Source of the DNA: Rugalucina vietnamica
Lineage: Eukaryota > Mollusca > Bivalvia > Lucinida > Lucinidae
DNA length: 64,000 nucleotides
Reading direction: 5' to 3'
Assembly: GCA_964017185.1 (NCBI GenBank)
Contig: OZ024882.1
Location: forward strand, 41,017,988-41,081,987
The notes beneath the pieces were generated by a model. It was not told the DNA's origin, searched no databases, and saw only the letters and a list, made by a program, of their open reading frames with translations. The position numbers were made by a program, and so were the translations under genes. Positions 30,370 to 42,435 of this stretch are shown in pieces; position 1 is the stretch's first letter; each line of letters begins with the position of its first letter.

Positions 30370-33091
30370 TTACTCCGTGGGCCAGGAGGGCTTACCATGC
30401 ACCCCCCTAAGGATCCTCTGGGAGTGGTATAACATTGTTCATAGGACCTCCCTGATTAAGAATCAAGATGTTAACACTCGATATCCTCATTCCGACCCGA
30501 CATTTTGGACGGTTTTCAAGATGGCCGCCATGCAAAAATGGAAAAGTGCATGTGAAATATAATAGAACTCTTAAAACTTCTAATCTGCTCACTTTTATGA
30601 GTAGAACATGTACATATGAATGTCTACATGACATTTCTGATATAAGTTTATCAAAATTGGGTCTTTAAATGATGGCATACAAGATGGCCGCCACAGTGAT
30701 GAGCATTTTTGCGATTTTTGTTACTTTTTCCCACCCCAAAAAAGCTTCTTTTTTCAATTTCATTAAAATTTATGTTGAGTGAGTCATTAAGAGAGATGCA
30801 GCTATTAGTTAATAGCTGTTCTAAATTACCATTTTGGACTGCTTTCAAGGTGGCCGCCATCCAAAAATGGCAAAGTGCATGTTTAGTATAATAGAACTCT
30901 TAAAAACTCTAGCATAATAGAACTCTTGAAAAAACTTCTAATCTGCTTACTTTTATAAGCAGAACATGCAGATGTTTGTGTCAAAATTCCAATTTTGATG
31001 TAAATTAATCAAAATTAGGTCTTCAAATGATGGCATACAAGATGGCCACCACATTTAAAAGCATATTTTGTGTTTTTTGTTACTTTTCCCCAAAAAAAGC
31101 TTTTTTTCAGTTTCACTAAAATCTATGTTGTTTGAGTCTTTATCATAGATGCAGATATTATTTTTATGCAAATTCATCCATAACAATCTGAGATAAGTGT
31201 ATTTTAGTACAAGTCTATAATCTACAATTTGTCAGTCAAGCTGGCTGACATAATTTAACAAGCCATATGAAAGCTACTTTTGTGACCTTTAAAATTTTTA
31301 CCTAAAACCGCTTTCTGATAACATGATTAGGCAAGAAACATCCACATAAGTCTGATTCTTTTTGATGTTTGATAGTGTTAAATTATTTCATGTAGTATGG
31401 CATCCAAAATGATGGATAAAAAGGACACATTGGTTGAAATATGCCCTCACCTTGTATGAGCAAACAAATTAATTATTTTTCAGGTAAGTACGAAGTCTGT
31501 GATTAGCTATCAATCATTAGCAGACCAAAGAAAAGTAAGTCTGACACAGAGACATAGTTTTAGTTCTGATACTAGTGATGGTGATGCAACATTTTATTCA
31601 CTATCCCAGATGTAAAAACTTCAGATCCCATTATTCTGCTTTCAAACGCTCAAAACCTGATGAGCATCTTCAGACGCTAAATGTAATTCGCATGCTGTTT
31701 GAACCAATAAAACAACAAAAAAGGACACATGCACCGATATCACAAATAATTTTATTAGCAATTCACTGAAAATATAACCCGTTCATAAACATCCATCTTA
31801 GAGGAGAAACCCGCTAACAGAATCATTTGCTGAGAAACACTCTGTAACTAGAATGTATTTAAAAAGATTGCTAGCAGAAGGTTCCAAATTTGATTATAGT
31901 ATAGGTGTCAAGGTACTTGAAACAGCTGAAAAAGTTAATAACTATTCTATTCTTAGAAAAATCTAAGGGTATGATTTGATTGCATGTGATCATCATTATC
32001 ATCAAAGTGAGACACTGATAAAAAAAACTTTTAAGGTTAATCTCACTAGATAGATCCCTCCCGTTGAATCAGCAAACTAGACGAGTATCAATAAACTAAT
32101 TTTTATCAAGTTAAAAATCCCGCAATGACCATCACTAACCTATTTTGTAGAAAATTAACCCTATCCCCTTTTCCATGCCAGTGAAATTTCGCAAAATGTT
32201 CACGATGCTTAGTGTCCCATGTGTTTTAGATGCAAAGTCAAGCCTCTTTAATCTATGTTGAAAGTTACAAAGTCCACGAAGTCCACAATGCCTATTTACC
32301 TTTCTCATTTGTTTTGAATAAAGACAACCCTTGTTGATTCAACCATGGGGTGTGTTCCGAGACATAGTGCTCACAATTCCAATTGTTATGGACCCCAAGC
32401 AATCTTTTACTCCGTCTGAGGAGAAAGGTAACTTAGGGTATGATGGTGCAAATTACACAGTATAGAAATAATTAAATACCCTTATGCAACTGCTGTCATT
32501 ATGCAAATTTAGTTTGCCGAATTGTCTTGTGATTGATTGTCTGTCGTCAGTCGATATACCTATGCACATTTTACACATTACTTCAGTATAGTGTAATTCT
32601 TCCTAATTATCAAAACATTTTGCATCAAGTTGCATCATTGATTACTTTTCTGTGTGCAGTATTAACAAGTTTGCACCTCGATGAAAGTAGTCATTTACTG
32701 AGCAAGGTCAGTAAATGGTCTGGCATATTGTGAATTATAGGCTTCTTCTTTACACAAATACAAGATTGGTATGGTTGAATTGGCATGAAAACAATAGCTG
32801 CATCTCTGTTAATGACTCAAACAATGTATATTTTAGTGAAACGAATAACAAGCTTTTTTTATTTTAGGAGGGGTGTTGAGGGGGTAACAAAAATTGCAAA
32901 ATATGCTATTCAATGCGGCGACCATCTTGTATACCATAATTTAAAGACCTAACTTTGATAAATATACATCAGAAATGGAGTTCAGGCACTTATACATGCA
33001 TGTTGTGCATTAACAGATTAGAAGTTTTAAGTATTTTATTATATTACACATGCACATATAGTTAAGTGAAACTAAAAAAAAAAAAGTAAAA

Positions 33092-33123
<32 letters not shown>

Positions 33124-33837
33124 GGGGGGGGGGGGGGGGTAACAAAAATCGCAAAATATGCTTTTAAATGTGGTGGTCATCTTGTATGCCATCATTTGAA
33201 GACCTAATTTTGATTAACTTTGATCAAAATTCGAGTCTTGACACTAACACGTGCATGTTCTGCTCATAAAAGTAAGCAGATTAGAATTTTCTTAAGAGTT
33301 CTGTTATACTAAACATGCACTTTGCTCTTTTGCATGGCGGCCATCTTGAAATCCGCCCAAAATGGACGGTCAGAAAAGTGGTTGAGTTATCATGAAAATA
33401 ACAGCTTCATCTCTCTTAATGACTCAAGCAACATAGATTTTAGTAAAACTGAAAAAAGCAAGCTTTTTTGGTTGGAAAGGTAATAAAAATCGCAAAAAAA
33501 AAAAAATTCAATGTGGCGGCCATCTTGTATGCCATCATTTAAAGACCTAATTTTGATAAACTTAAATCAGTAATGGAGTGTAGATATTTATACATGCATG
33601 TTTTGCTCATAAAAGAAAGCAGATTATAAGTTTTAAGAGTTCTTTTATATATTACACACGCTTTTCCATTTTTGCACGACAGCCATCTTGAAAACCGTCC
33701 AAAATGGCGAGTCGGAATGAGGATATCGAGTGTTAACATCTTGATTCTTAATCAGGGAGGTCCTATGAACAATGTTATACCACTCCCAGAGGATCCTTAG
33801 GGGGGTGCATGGTAAGCCCTCCTGGCCCACGGAGTAA
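30370..33837. mobile_element. 3.5-kb foldback element
   Basis: Ends TTACTCCGTGGGCCAGGAGG and its inverse CCTCCTGGCCCACGGAGTAA. The first few hundred bases at each end are inverted copies (AAGGATCCTCTGGGAGTGG, ATCAAGATGTTAACACTCG, and GCCGCCAT blocks). Diverged repeat units containing AAGATGGCCGCC fill both arms. No transposase recognised. A poly-T/poly-G tract sits at 33099-33140. Confidence 0.82.
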
Positions 33838-36426
33838 GTGGATAACTTCAGATGCGAACTTTAATCAAAGGAACCCATTTCATATTTTAATGTCACTGAA
33901 TCGTAAATCATAGCTGATTTGTATTTTAGCAAACGCAATTAAAATGTTAATTAAAATCACAGAGCATGAATTTATCGATGTAAAGCAGCATAAACGAAAA
34001 ATACAAACTCAAGTGCAAAAAATAAGAAACCTACTGTGTGTCTAGTCCAAGCAAAATGAGCTAAAACATTGCACTATCGGACAATTCTGGGTACACAAGA
34101 GTGACCACTATATATATATGTAACGTAATTTTATCTCAGGGTGCAATGTTTTATGTTTTGGGGGTCAAATTTCTTATTTTCGAAATAAAATATTTTTGTT
34201 TCCAACAATAAGGCTATGAACAAACTGACGCACGGTCTTTCACCTAATTGTACGTCTCTAATGTAAATGTAACAGGTCTACTTTAGCAAACTGTAATTTG
34301 AAAAAAAGCATAGGTTTATATACAATTATGTTTATAATCCCAACCCAGACACCAGACGGAAACTTGAAGAAAATACAGCACAAAGCATCACACAAATGTT
34401 ACAACATGCATGAAGAAGAACTTTCCCGACACTACAACCAGGATTCAATTATGTTAATTTTGAGACAAATATCATCTTGAAATAGAATTGGTTGCATCTG
34501 TTGAACCTCGAGTTGTTTTGGGGGGCGAGTGCTACATTTAACCATGTGATGATCAATTAGTTATTTGATATTTTTGCGGGCCCCGCTCATTGGGGCCTAG
34601 GAGAAATAGATGCGCTGCTTGTGCCTCCAGGCAAAGCTTCTGAACTACTGACCGACTATCTGATTACTGGTAAACCGCTCGTCTTAGCCTGTTCAGTGGT
34701 TTAGTCAAACAAACCGTATATTGGTTGGGTGGTTATATTTATCTTGACATCCTATAGTGTCGGATAAGTCCCATAAAATGGAGGCAACGTCCCGACATGG
34801 CCATTGCTGTTGAAAGCACCAATTCAAACAAGCAAACAAAGTCCATTTTTGCTCCAAGACGCAGGAAAGAAGAGGGAAAACATCTGTTCAAATATTCTTT
34901 CCTCGAAAATGCTGCTTTAAAACAGTTTGACAAATTAAACTTGTACCCTTTCTTAAACCCAGTGCAGTTTGAAGAAACAATATACGCATGATGGAAAAGT
35001 AACCTGATTTGCATTGGTCTCATTCTACAAGAAGCCAGTATATGTATATGTACAAAAATGTACATGTAAAACATGGCAGTGTGTAGAGAAATAAAAACTG
35101 TCTGGGAAAACGGGCGTAATTGACGCTTGTCAATTATGCATCTCAGTCATACGCATACAATGATACATAATGCACATCACCAACTGCCATAAATTATTCA
35201 TAATCAGTGTTTGATACAATGTGACATGTAACAAACAACTTCGCGAAATTTCATGAAGGACAACATGTTTTGTGTCACATTTCTGAAAACATGAAATACT
35301 TTTATAATATTTACCTTTTTTGTAATCCAAAAACTGAAGAATTGTCTTAATAGTATTCAACTTCCTGAAATATTAATCTATATAGGACACAATTGCATAA
35401 ATTTAAGTCTCACGGTGCGTAACTGAGAGCGTCAAAGCATAAAATAACGTGACAGTTTTACTAGGGTTGTGCGTGATGCATTTAATATCTTTATTTGTAC
35501 AGTGACAGAAGTTGAATGTGCTGCATTATAAAATTGCACATATAAATGTTGGATGGGCTCTACTGGCGAAGGTGCATCGGCCACCAGAGCTCTATAGAGA
35601 TAAGACGGGTGTTGTCTGGCGCCCCGTTTCAGTTCAGATTCTCAACGTAATTTTCAATCGTGTGATTTCTTTTTTCATTTCAGAACATGAAAAAAACTTA
35701 ACACAGATGTCCCAAAATAATGTGACTGACTGCCAAGTGAGAAAGTTAAATGCTTGATTTACTGCAGAAGTGTTCAAGGGCGGTAGTTCCAATCCTGTAA
35801 TGCTGATTGTTTCTGGTGTCACTGAGTTCGGTCATGTCTTGACCAAGTAGTTGAATGACAATGCAGTACATCGTAGAAAAAATGAATATGTAAGTCTATT
35901 ACCGTTTTTTTTTTTCGTGATTGTACCATGTTCTAGCCTTTGCTCACTTGCAATTTGGTTGACCAATATATTGAAACAGTGAAATTTGTTCTTTCGGTTC
36001 TCTGTAAGAATTCGTAACAAGTGCATATTTCCCACGACTTTCAGACAGTATGATAACATATACAGTTGTCCGTGATTGTTTTAATATGGAATAGATAACA
36101 GAATTTGTTCCCTGTTTAAAATATTTGGATCAGAATTAAATAAGCAAAAAGTGAGTAAACTGACCCTTTACACCCTCACTACCGAGCAATTTTACCATTT
36201 GCGCGTGTCTGAACGTTTCGAGCCTAAAGCCAAAAAGGGCATGTTTCATGACTAGAGCGAAACAATGGACGTACGGAATTGTTTGACCGAAATCGCATGT
36301 TGGCATAGCTGTAAGAGGCATTTTAACATTACCACATGGTATGGATAGTACTCTTACAGTCGAATCTTTCATCATCAAAAAGTTGATTCTGCAAGTTCCT
36401 GTTTACCTTTTCATTTCCGTTTTCAG
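33838..36426. other. Region upstream of lectin gene 1
   Basis: No gene recognised; several frames of 60-110 codons lack any domain or signal. The promoter and non-coding first exon of lectin 1 should lie here, because a splice acceptor (TTCCGTTTTCAG) directly precedes its ATG. Confidence 0.45.
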
Positions 36427-36645
36427 ATGACCTTTTTGCACTGTTCCATCTTGTTGCTAACATGGCTCACCGGCACATCTGCGGACTACCAATGCTTGTG
36501 CAACTACCACGTTGAGTCCAAGGTTTACTCACAAGCGAGCACGGCCGGTGCGCCTAGTGGGTACCTGTACGAGTTCGATTGTAAACCCACCTACCCCCAG
36601 GGACCTGATATCCGAGACTGGGAGGCTATACAATTCGAAAAGCAG
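36427..36645 (+). CDS. Lectin 1 exon 1 (signal peptide, Cys domain)
   Basis: Starts at the ATG right after TTTTCAG, so an upstream 5' UTR exon is likely. 73 codons; donor AAGCAG|GTTAGC, phase 0. It carries the signal peptide and the first part of the CLCNYH domain. Confidence 0.88.
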
Positions 36646-38700
36646 GTTAGCAGCATCCCGATGCCTCCCTACTGAGGGATATTAGTTTCTTGTAAATTAG
36701 ATCCTTGATATGTTATTTTTCCAGCTGTTCCCTTCAATTGTTCTGCTTTTTCTCCCTGCATTCCCCAAAAGATTTGCTTACTAAACAGCTCCCTAATAAA
36801 ATTGTTATTGCTACACAGTTCCCTGAAAATTAATGGCTGTCCTCCTCATTGTTTATTGTGTACCAACACATAATGCCTTTGAGTGTGTTTGCTGGGTAAG
36901 TGTGGGTGGGGTTTGGGGCAATCAGAGAGGGAAACAGGTAATGCGCTTGTTTTCTCCGTATTGTTTGCATTGGTTTTTTAAATTACTTAAACATCACTCT
37001 GCAAGAACTTATCTTGCTTGTTTTAAATATAATTCCAGATATTGTCAGAAATAAGAGTGATGCGCGGTTGTTGAAAATTATTTCGGGAATTGCAATAAAT
37101 TCAAGAAAGAAAAATCTGAATTTTAAAAGTATGAGGACATTTACATCATAATATTTAAATATATAGTAAACGTTGATAAAAGGTGGCTTTAAATTACTTT
37201 ACCTGGATATGGACCCGTTATCCCACTTTTCTTATCAATCATCATTAGTATATCATTATAATAAGAAAATGTTTCACAGGTCGCATTTGTACACCTCGAC
37301 GACCAGGTGAAAGTACAAACATGCCCGGGAGAACCACCAAAAGATGATTTAGGTAATTTATAAGTTTTCACACAAGTGTTGTTTCTGAGTTTTATTAAAT
37401 AGGTAGCATAATACCAGTTTAGTCATGTACTATACTCAGTACAAAAAGAAACGCAAAGTTTTGATTTTTATTTTTTCGCGTAAGTATAAAATATTTTCAA
37501 AGTCTAATTGATTCTAGGGATTTGTCGTCCACATGAGAGTTTCACAACTGAGTTTCGTTGTGATTTGAAAGTGGGGGTAATTTTTAAATTAAAACTTGTG
37601 AAATCAACATTTTTCTCCAAAAACACAGTTGAGAGAATAATTAGATAAAATTTTGCTTCGAGTTTGATCATTGTGGTCCAGCAAATCATAAAAACACAAA
37701 ATTAATTGAATTTCATGAAAGAAAATTTTTGCTGGGATTTTTAAAAATGCGTTTTATGAAAAATAACAAGCCCTTTCGAAATTCGGCATTTTGGTCTCCT
37801 TTTTGGTAATGATGTCCCTATTTCGATTAAATAATGTTAGTTAACATAAATGTGACACTCTTAAAGCTTACCCTCAGTTAAAATTTATGGTCGTTTTTCA
37901 GAACTTCCGGTTTATTGAAAACAGTTTCTTTTGGTGATAAAATCAAGGCTAAGACAAGGATTTCGAATTTGATAGTATGAGACTTTAATACAGTATTTGA
38001 CGTCAATTTAACGTAATTTGCAATTTACTAGTCCCCTCGAATTAATTTTTAGACGTTTTTAAAATTTTGCCAGTTTTGGTCAAAATGTAAGGTGCGTTGC
38101 AATTTATGAACAGTATACAGCTGTGTTTTAGACAGCATTATTCTTCTGAAAGAAGTGTTTACTCATATCATTTGCAGCCAAGCCAAATTTTTACCTTTGA
38201 CACAAATTTTTAAAGTCTGCCAGATTGACCATCGTTTTGAGCATTTTGGCCACTAATTCATGTGGTTGACTATAGCAGCCAAAGATAGCCATAGTCACTC
38301 ACAAACTCAATTCCGATTTATGAAAGGCAATCATAAACTGATGAAGTATCGTTTAAGGCAAAAAAGTGAACAGAAGAGGTTTTTAAAGTGGTAGAAAAAG
38401 AGTATTCATCACCACAAATTCTTGCGACTTTTTTATGGGTACTCTTTATTGACGCCAAAAAAACATAATGTTTCCGTGTTCGAAAAAATATGGAATTCAG
38501 TCTGCGAGTAGGAGACATGGCATTCTTTGTTTCCTGTAAATTTGAAATTGTTATCTGTAAAATTGTGTGAGTTATGACAGAAAATATAACTTTTGCGTTT
38601 CTTTATGTACTGAGTATATATAATGCCATTCCTTCAACGTTTCTTTCCGATGTTTCCTTAATTCATCATCATCATCATCGTCATCATCATCATCATCATC

Positions 38701-38742
<42 letters not shown>

Positions 38743-41700
38743 GGCACCATTCTAAACATTCACAAACAACCCAATTCTTCTTTGTTTAAAACATTACTTT
38801 AATAATTGGTCCTACGACACCAAAAGTAATCAGCAAAAGCAATAGTAACCACTTCTACATGTGCCACAACAACCAAAATTAGCAAGTCCTTCCTTGTCTA
38901 CCCCAGCACTTCGTCTACGACGTCTTGACTTTTTAGTTTGTAATCTTTTCACAGTTGTTCACACGTCGCAAAAGGCTTTACAATACCACAACAGGTCAAC
39001 ATTACCTACTTCTTCAACCATAACAGCATGACATCTACCACAAGTACCACCAGACCCGATTCTACTTGCCTGCATGAGAAAACCAACAATCTGGGTACCG
39101 ACCAGGTCTGACACAAACCGGCTTGTACAATCACAGAAGCAGGCTAGAAGCTCGAAATTTCGGATTTAAGAAGTAGCGAAAACAAAGGCGCTTATCGGCT
39201 TTGCAGTAACTGCGAAGCTGATCAGCACCTTTGTTTTTGCATATGCAAAATGTTGGTTTTCTAATGCGAAGGCTCAATGATATATAAATTACTGCTTCCT
39301 CAGTGGTTCCTACGACACCAACGACTACCATTACTGAAAAAACTACTTCAACACGTGCCCCAACCACCACCACAACAACTAGTACCACAACAAGCACCAC
39401 AACAACCACACCGTCTACGACAACTTCACCCACAACTACAACTACAACAACAACTCCTAAACCTACCACATCGACAACCACCACATCCACCACGAGCTCT
39501 ACCACTTCAAGCACTACTACTAGCACCACAACAAGCACCACTACGACAAGAACAACCACAACAACAACTAGACCACCTACTACCACTAGAAAAGTTGTAA
39601 TCCATGGTAAGTCATTATCTTTATTTTGTGACTGTACATGCCTACAGCTGTACTACCACATTTCCCACTACAACTAGCGCCACCACCAGCACTACGACAA
39701 GAACAACCACCACAACAACTAGACCGCCTACTACCACAAGAAAAGTTGTAATCCATGGTAAGTCATTAGCTTATTTTGCGACTGTACAGCCATATCTACA
39801 ACTGCATCTACCAGTACAACGAGCACCAAAATAAATACCACCACCAGAACCACAACAAGAACAACAACCATAACAACAACTAACTAGAAAAGTTGTAATC
39901 TATGGTAAGTTGTTATCTTTTTTTTTTGCAACAGAAGAGATCTATTTCCATACCTACAACCACAGCTATCATTACAACTAGTACCACAATACGCACCATT
40001 TTAATTACTTAAAATTTTGGTTATTGCCGTCTTGTGTTTTGAGCGACGATTCCTGGTCATTGCTTACATTTTGTTTTTACAGGCGATATCAGTAAGTGTC
40101 CAGATCACGTGAAAACCGATTCCATTCGAGTCAACGGCTATGTGAACCAGTACGACAACTACTGCTTCGTTTTGGACCCACAAGCCGACACGTGGTCAAA
40201 TGCCGAGAAGCACTGCACTCAAAGAGGCGGACACTTGTTGACTATAAGGAACGCACAGGAGCAGGAATTCTTCACCAAGTACTTAAAATCTCACCATTGG
40301 GTAGAGTCAGTGTATATTGGTTTAAGAGATGATAAAACGGAGGGCTCCTATTATTGGTCATCAGGTAAGATCCTAGAGTTTGTCAGATTTATTTCATTTT
40401 TTGTAATAATTTTGATTTGCAACATACCAGTAATGTTGTTGAAGAATTTCATCCTTATGCCGATTGTGACATTCTGCAAGCTGCAGTCAAACAGAGATAA
40501 TAAGGCTTTGTTGAATAAATAGAAAGATCGAGAGCTAGTCCCTGAATTGTGGCAATGAGAAGATGAAGTACCTTAAGAATGTATAGATAATCACGTTTTA
40601 TTCATGTATATCTTCAATGTAAAGGAGCCCCTGTAACCTACACGAACTGGGCCCCTGAGGTCACCGACCCGCACCACACCCACGCTTCAGATGACTGTGT
40701 TGTGATGAAGGCAGATGGAAAATGGGACGACATATACTGTGGTATTGGGCTCATAGGGGGCATAGGGGCACTAGAAAGACACCACTTCATATGCCAATAC
40801 GGTATGTTATGTTATTTACACGTGAGTGATACCACTGCAATTTGTAATACGGTAATTTGTTTTAATAACAATAGAGAGAGAGACTCGTTCGTGCGTCAAA
40901 AGGGTTTAGCTATTTAACTTTGAACAACAACCACTTCTTATGTACGGTTATAAATATATTCAGTATTCTTGAAGTCTTAGACTTCATTTGCCTATAATAT
41001 TAGTGAAGTTAGTATCAAGCAAAATGTAATTTCAAGAAAAGAATATGAGACATACGATATCAGGAAATGACAGATGCCATTCCGAAAACGGGTACAAATT
41101 TAGCATTGCTTAAATCAGTATGCAAATCAATCATCCTTTAAAACAACACAAACAGAATTTAAAGCTAGTAAAGAAATTGGGAATTCACGTGCACATACTA
41201 GTAAAATTTCAAAAACAAATTTATGATGCTCTTTTGTACATGTATTAACATGTACCCTTACACGTACACGACCTATCTTATATTTTCTCATTCTTCTCAC
41301 CTGTGTTGTTATGAATGCTAATTGGTTGGGGATGACGTATTCTGTGGTATATAGATCTCATAGGGACAGAGACACAATATGTCAAAGCGGTAGTTGAAAA
41401 ACCTTCAGGAATTTGGTCTAGGTAATTCGCATACAGAACATTTGTGACTAGCTAATTAAGTTGTGTTATACGTTGTGCGGACAACGATTGAGAGGACAAC
41501 CTTAAATGCGTAGAATCTGAAGGAACTGAATAGGTACCACTGTTTATTCGGTTAATGACCAAATTGGTTCAATGTGATCCCGCGATCAAAGGATTGTCAT
41601 AATGAAGTGAATATCTCATCACTGCAGAGGGTAATAAAGAGGCATTAAAGATAATACCTGTGGCCCACTATTTCTTGGGTTCATGGCCCCTCATAATCTG

Positions 41701-42019
41701 TGCGATAAAAGTGACTCCCTCTACAATCAATATTGACTTTTCCTGTTTGGGTCCCAAACTGTATTCAGTATCATGTTCAGGCCACCAGGTTTTCCAGTGT
41801 CAGGTCCCTTATCATTGATCAGCTATAATGACCCTCAGTACCAAGACAGGAATACGGACAGTTAAGATTTTCAAATCGTGGAGCCATTTGTCTCCATCCA
41901 ATATTTGTTAAAAGTACATGTATTCATAATCGAGACACTGATTGTTAATATTTGTTTCAGGTTTTGATGCAAAGCTACCTAGCATATTGGACTACCTTGG
42001 TGGTTTGGTTGGGAGATGA
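36427..42019 (+). CDS. Secreted C-type lectin with mucin-like linker, gene 1
   Basis: Six coding exons joined by splice sites and phase (36427-36645, 37280-37352, 39304-39606, 40083-40364, 40625-40801, 41961-42019) give 370 residues. Residues 1-20 are a signal peptide (MTFLHCSILLLTWLTGTSAD). Residues 21-97 form a small domain with CLCNYH, VYSQ, YEFDCKP, WEAIQFE and AFVHLD motifs, perhaps an SH3-like fold (inference). About 100 residues of Thr-rich linker follow, likely O-glycosylated. Then a C-type lectin domain with six Cys, WSSG, TNWAPE and KWDDIYC; no EPN or QPD triplet, so sugar specificity is uncertain. A short tail (FDAKLPSILDYLGGLVGR) ends the protein. It is probably extracellular, in mucus, immunity or shell matrix, which the sequence does not decide. 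Tandem paralogue at 45471. Confidence 0.9.
37280..37352 (+). CDS. Lectin 1 exon 2
   Basis: Reads VAFVHLDDQVKVQTC then PGEPPKDDL plus one base. Acceptor TGTTTCACAG, donor TTAG|GTAATT. It completes the small N-terminal domain; same length and phase as in gene 2. Confidence 0.88.
37433..38616. mobile_element. Inverted-repeat element in lectin 1 intron 2
   Basis: Ends TACTCAGTACAAAAAGAAAC and GTTTCTTTATGTACTGAGTA with TA repeated at each border, suggesting a Tc1/mariner-type element of about 1.2 kb. No transposase frame. Confidence 0.68.
38661..38744. repeat. (CAT)n microsatellite
   Basis: CATCAT run with a few substitutions in lectin 1 intron 2. The corresponding intron of gene 2 has a similar block at 46301-46378. 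Confidence 0.9.
38805..39060 (+). pseudogene. Decayed copy of the mucin-like exon
   Basis: GGTCCTACGACACCAAAAGT, ACTTCTACATGTGCCACAAC and similar blocks follow the order of the true exon (GGTTCCTACGACACCAACGA, ACTTCAACACGTGCCCCAAC) with stops and indels. Read as an old duplicated exon that is no longer coding. Confidence 0.65.
39071..39276. mobile_element. MITE family A
   Basis: CTGCATGAGAAAACCAACAA at the left, GTTTTCTAATGCGAAGGCTC at the right, hairpin GCTTTGCAGTAACTGCGAAGC. It ends about 27 bp before the acceptor of lectin 1 exon 3. Confidence 0.75.
39304..39606 (+). CDS. Lectin 1 exon 3 (Thr-rich mucin-like linker)
   Basis: Acceptor ACTGCTTCCTCAG, donor CATG|GTAAGT; completes Val and encodes 100 codons that are mostly Thr with Ser and Pro, ending TTTRKVVIH plus one base. 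The repeat is likely a dense O-glycosylation site. The Val-rich frame on the opposite strand is a shadow. Confidence 0.9.
39660..40000 (+). pseudogene. Two or three decayed copies of the mucin exon 3' end
   Basis: The AGAAAAGTTGTAATCCATG|GTAAGT end with its Thr codons recurs at about 39663-39757 (nearly intact) and 39795-39905 (with a TAG and ATCTATG). A further Thr-rich remnant is at about 39945-40000. Their frames do not fit the phase-1 junctions, so they are probably skipped. Confidence 0.7.
40083..40364 (+). CDS. Lectin 1 exon 4 (C-type lectin domain, N-terminal two-thirds)
   Basis: Acceptor TTTTTACAG, donor TCAG|GTAAGA. Encodes DISKCPDHVK..., CFVLDPQADTWSNAEKHC, GGHLLTIRNAQEQEFF and VYIGLRDDK...YYWSSG, the normal order of a long-form C-type lectin domain. 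Confidence 0.93.
40625..40801 (+). CDS. Lectin 1 exon 5 (C-type lectin domain, C-terminal part)
   Basis: Acceptor TCTTCAATGTAAAG, donor TACG|GTATGT. Encodes APVTYTNWAPEVTD, SDDCVVMKADGKWDDIYC and RHHFICQYG. The usual EPN/QPD position reads EVTDPHHTH. The IYC to FIC spacing is long and Gly/Ile-rich. Confidence 0.92.
41961..42019 (+). CDS. Lectin 1 exon 6 (terminal)
   Basis: Acceptor TATTTGTTTCAG. Completes Gly and reads FDAKLPSILDYLGGLVGR then TGA. The phase fits exon 5, and an AATAAA follows at 42112. It is short, so it rests on acceptor, phase and the nearby polyadenylation signal. Confidence 0.78.
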
Positions 42020-42111
42020 ATTATTTATGAAGTGCTTGTCGTTATCTGTTTCCGCAATTTGTGATTGTTCCAGTGTGTTGTTTATTAAAATTACAGCTGT
42101 AATGCTGAAAA

Positions 42112-42117
42112 AATAAA
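42112..42117 (+). terminator. Polyadenylation signal of lectin 1
   Basis: AATAAA about 93 nt after the stop codon. Confidence 0.65.
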
Positions 42118-42247
42118 CCTTTGTAAAACTGTTAAACGCTTTTCTTATGATCAGATGATCAAAATGTTCGAAAAAAAATAGTGTGTAGCTGTAGCTCATG
42201 TGTAAAGGACTAAAAGTAATCCAAATTTAAATGCAGAATAATAGCTT

Positions 42248-42435
42248 TTATTGCATAATTTGAATAGGGCTTTGAAGTAACTAGTCATAAGAAATTATTG
42301 CATAATTTGAATAGGGCTTTGAAGTAACTAGTCATAAGAAATTATTGCATAATTTGAATAGGGCTTTGAAGTAACTAGTCATAAGAAATTATTGCATTAT
42401 TTGAATAGGGCTTTGAAGTAACTAGTCATAAGAAA
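42248..42435. repeat. Tandem repeat, 47 bp x 4
   Basis: Unit beginning TTATTGCATAATTTGAATAG, at 42248, 42295, 42342 and 42389, nearly identical, just past the lectin 1 polyadenylation signal. Confidence 0.9.

Noticed and set aside
33099-33140. Poly-T/poly-G tract as a regulatory quadruplex
   Set aside because: A long homopolymer inside a repeat element; no gene context, and prone to sequencing error.
34739-35074. 111-codon minus-strand frame near lectin 1
   Set aside because: No domain, no paralogue, no splice context; overlapping frames occur on the other strand.
39131-39586. Val-rich minus-strand frame opposite the mucin exon
   Set aside because: Antisense shadow of Thr codons; the plus-strand exon has splice sites and a paralogue in phase.
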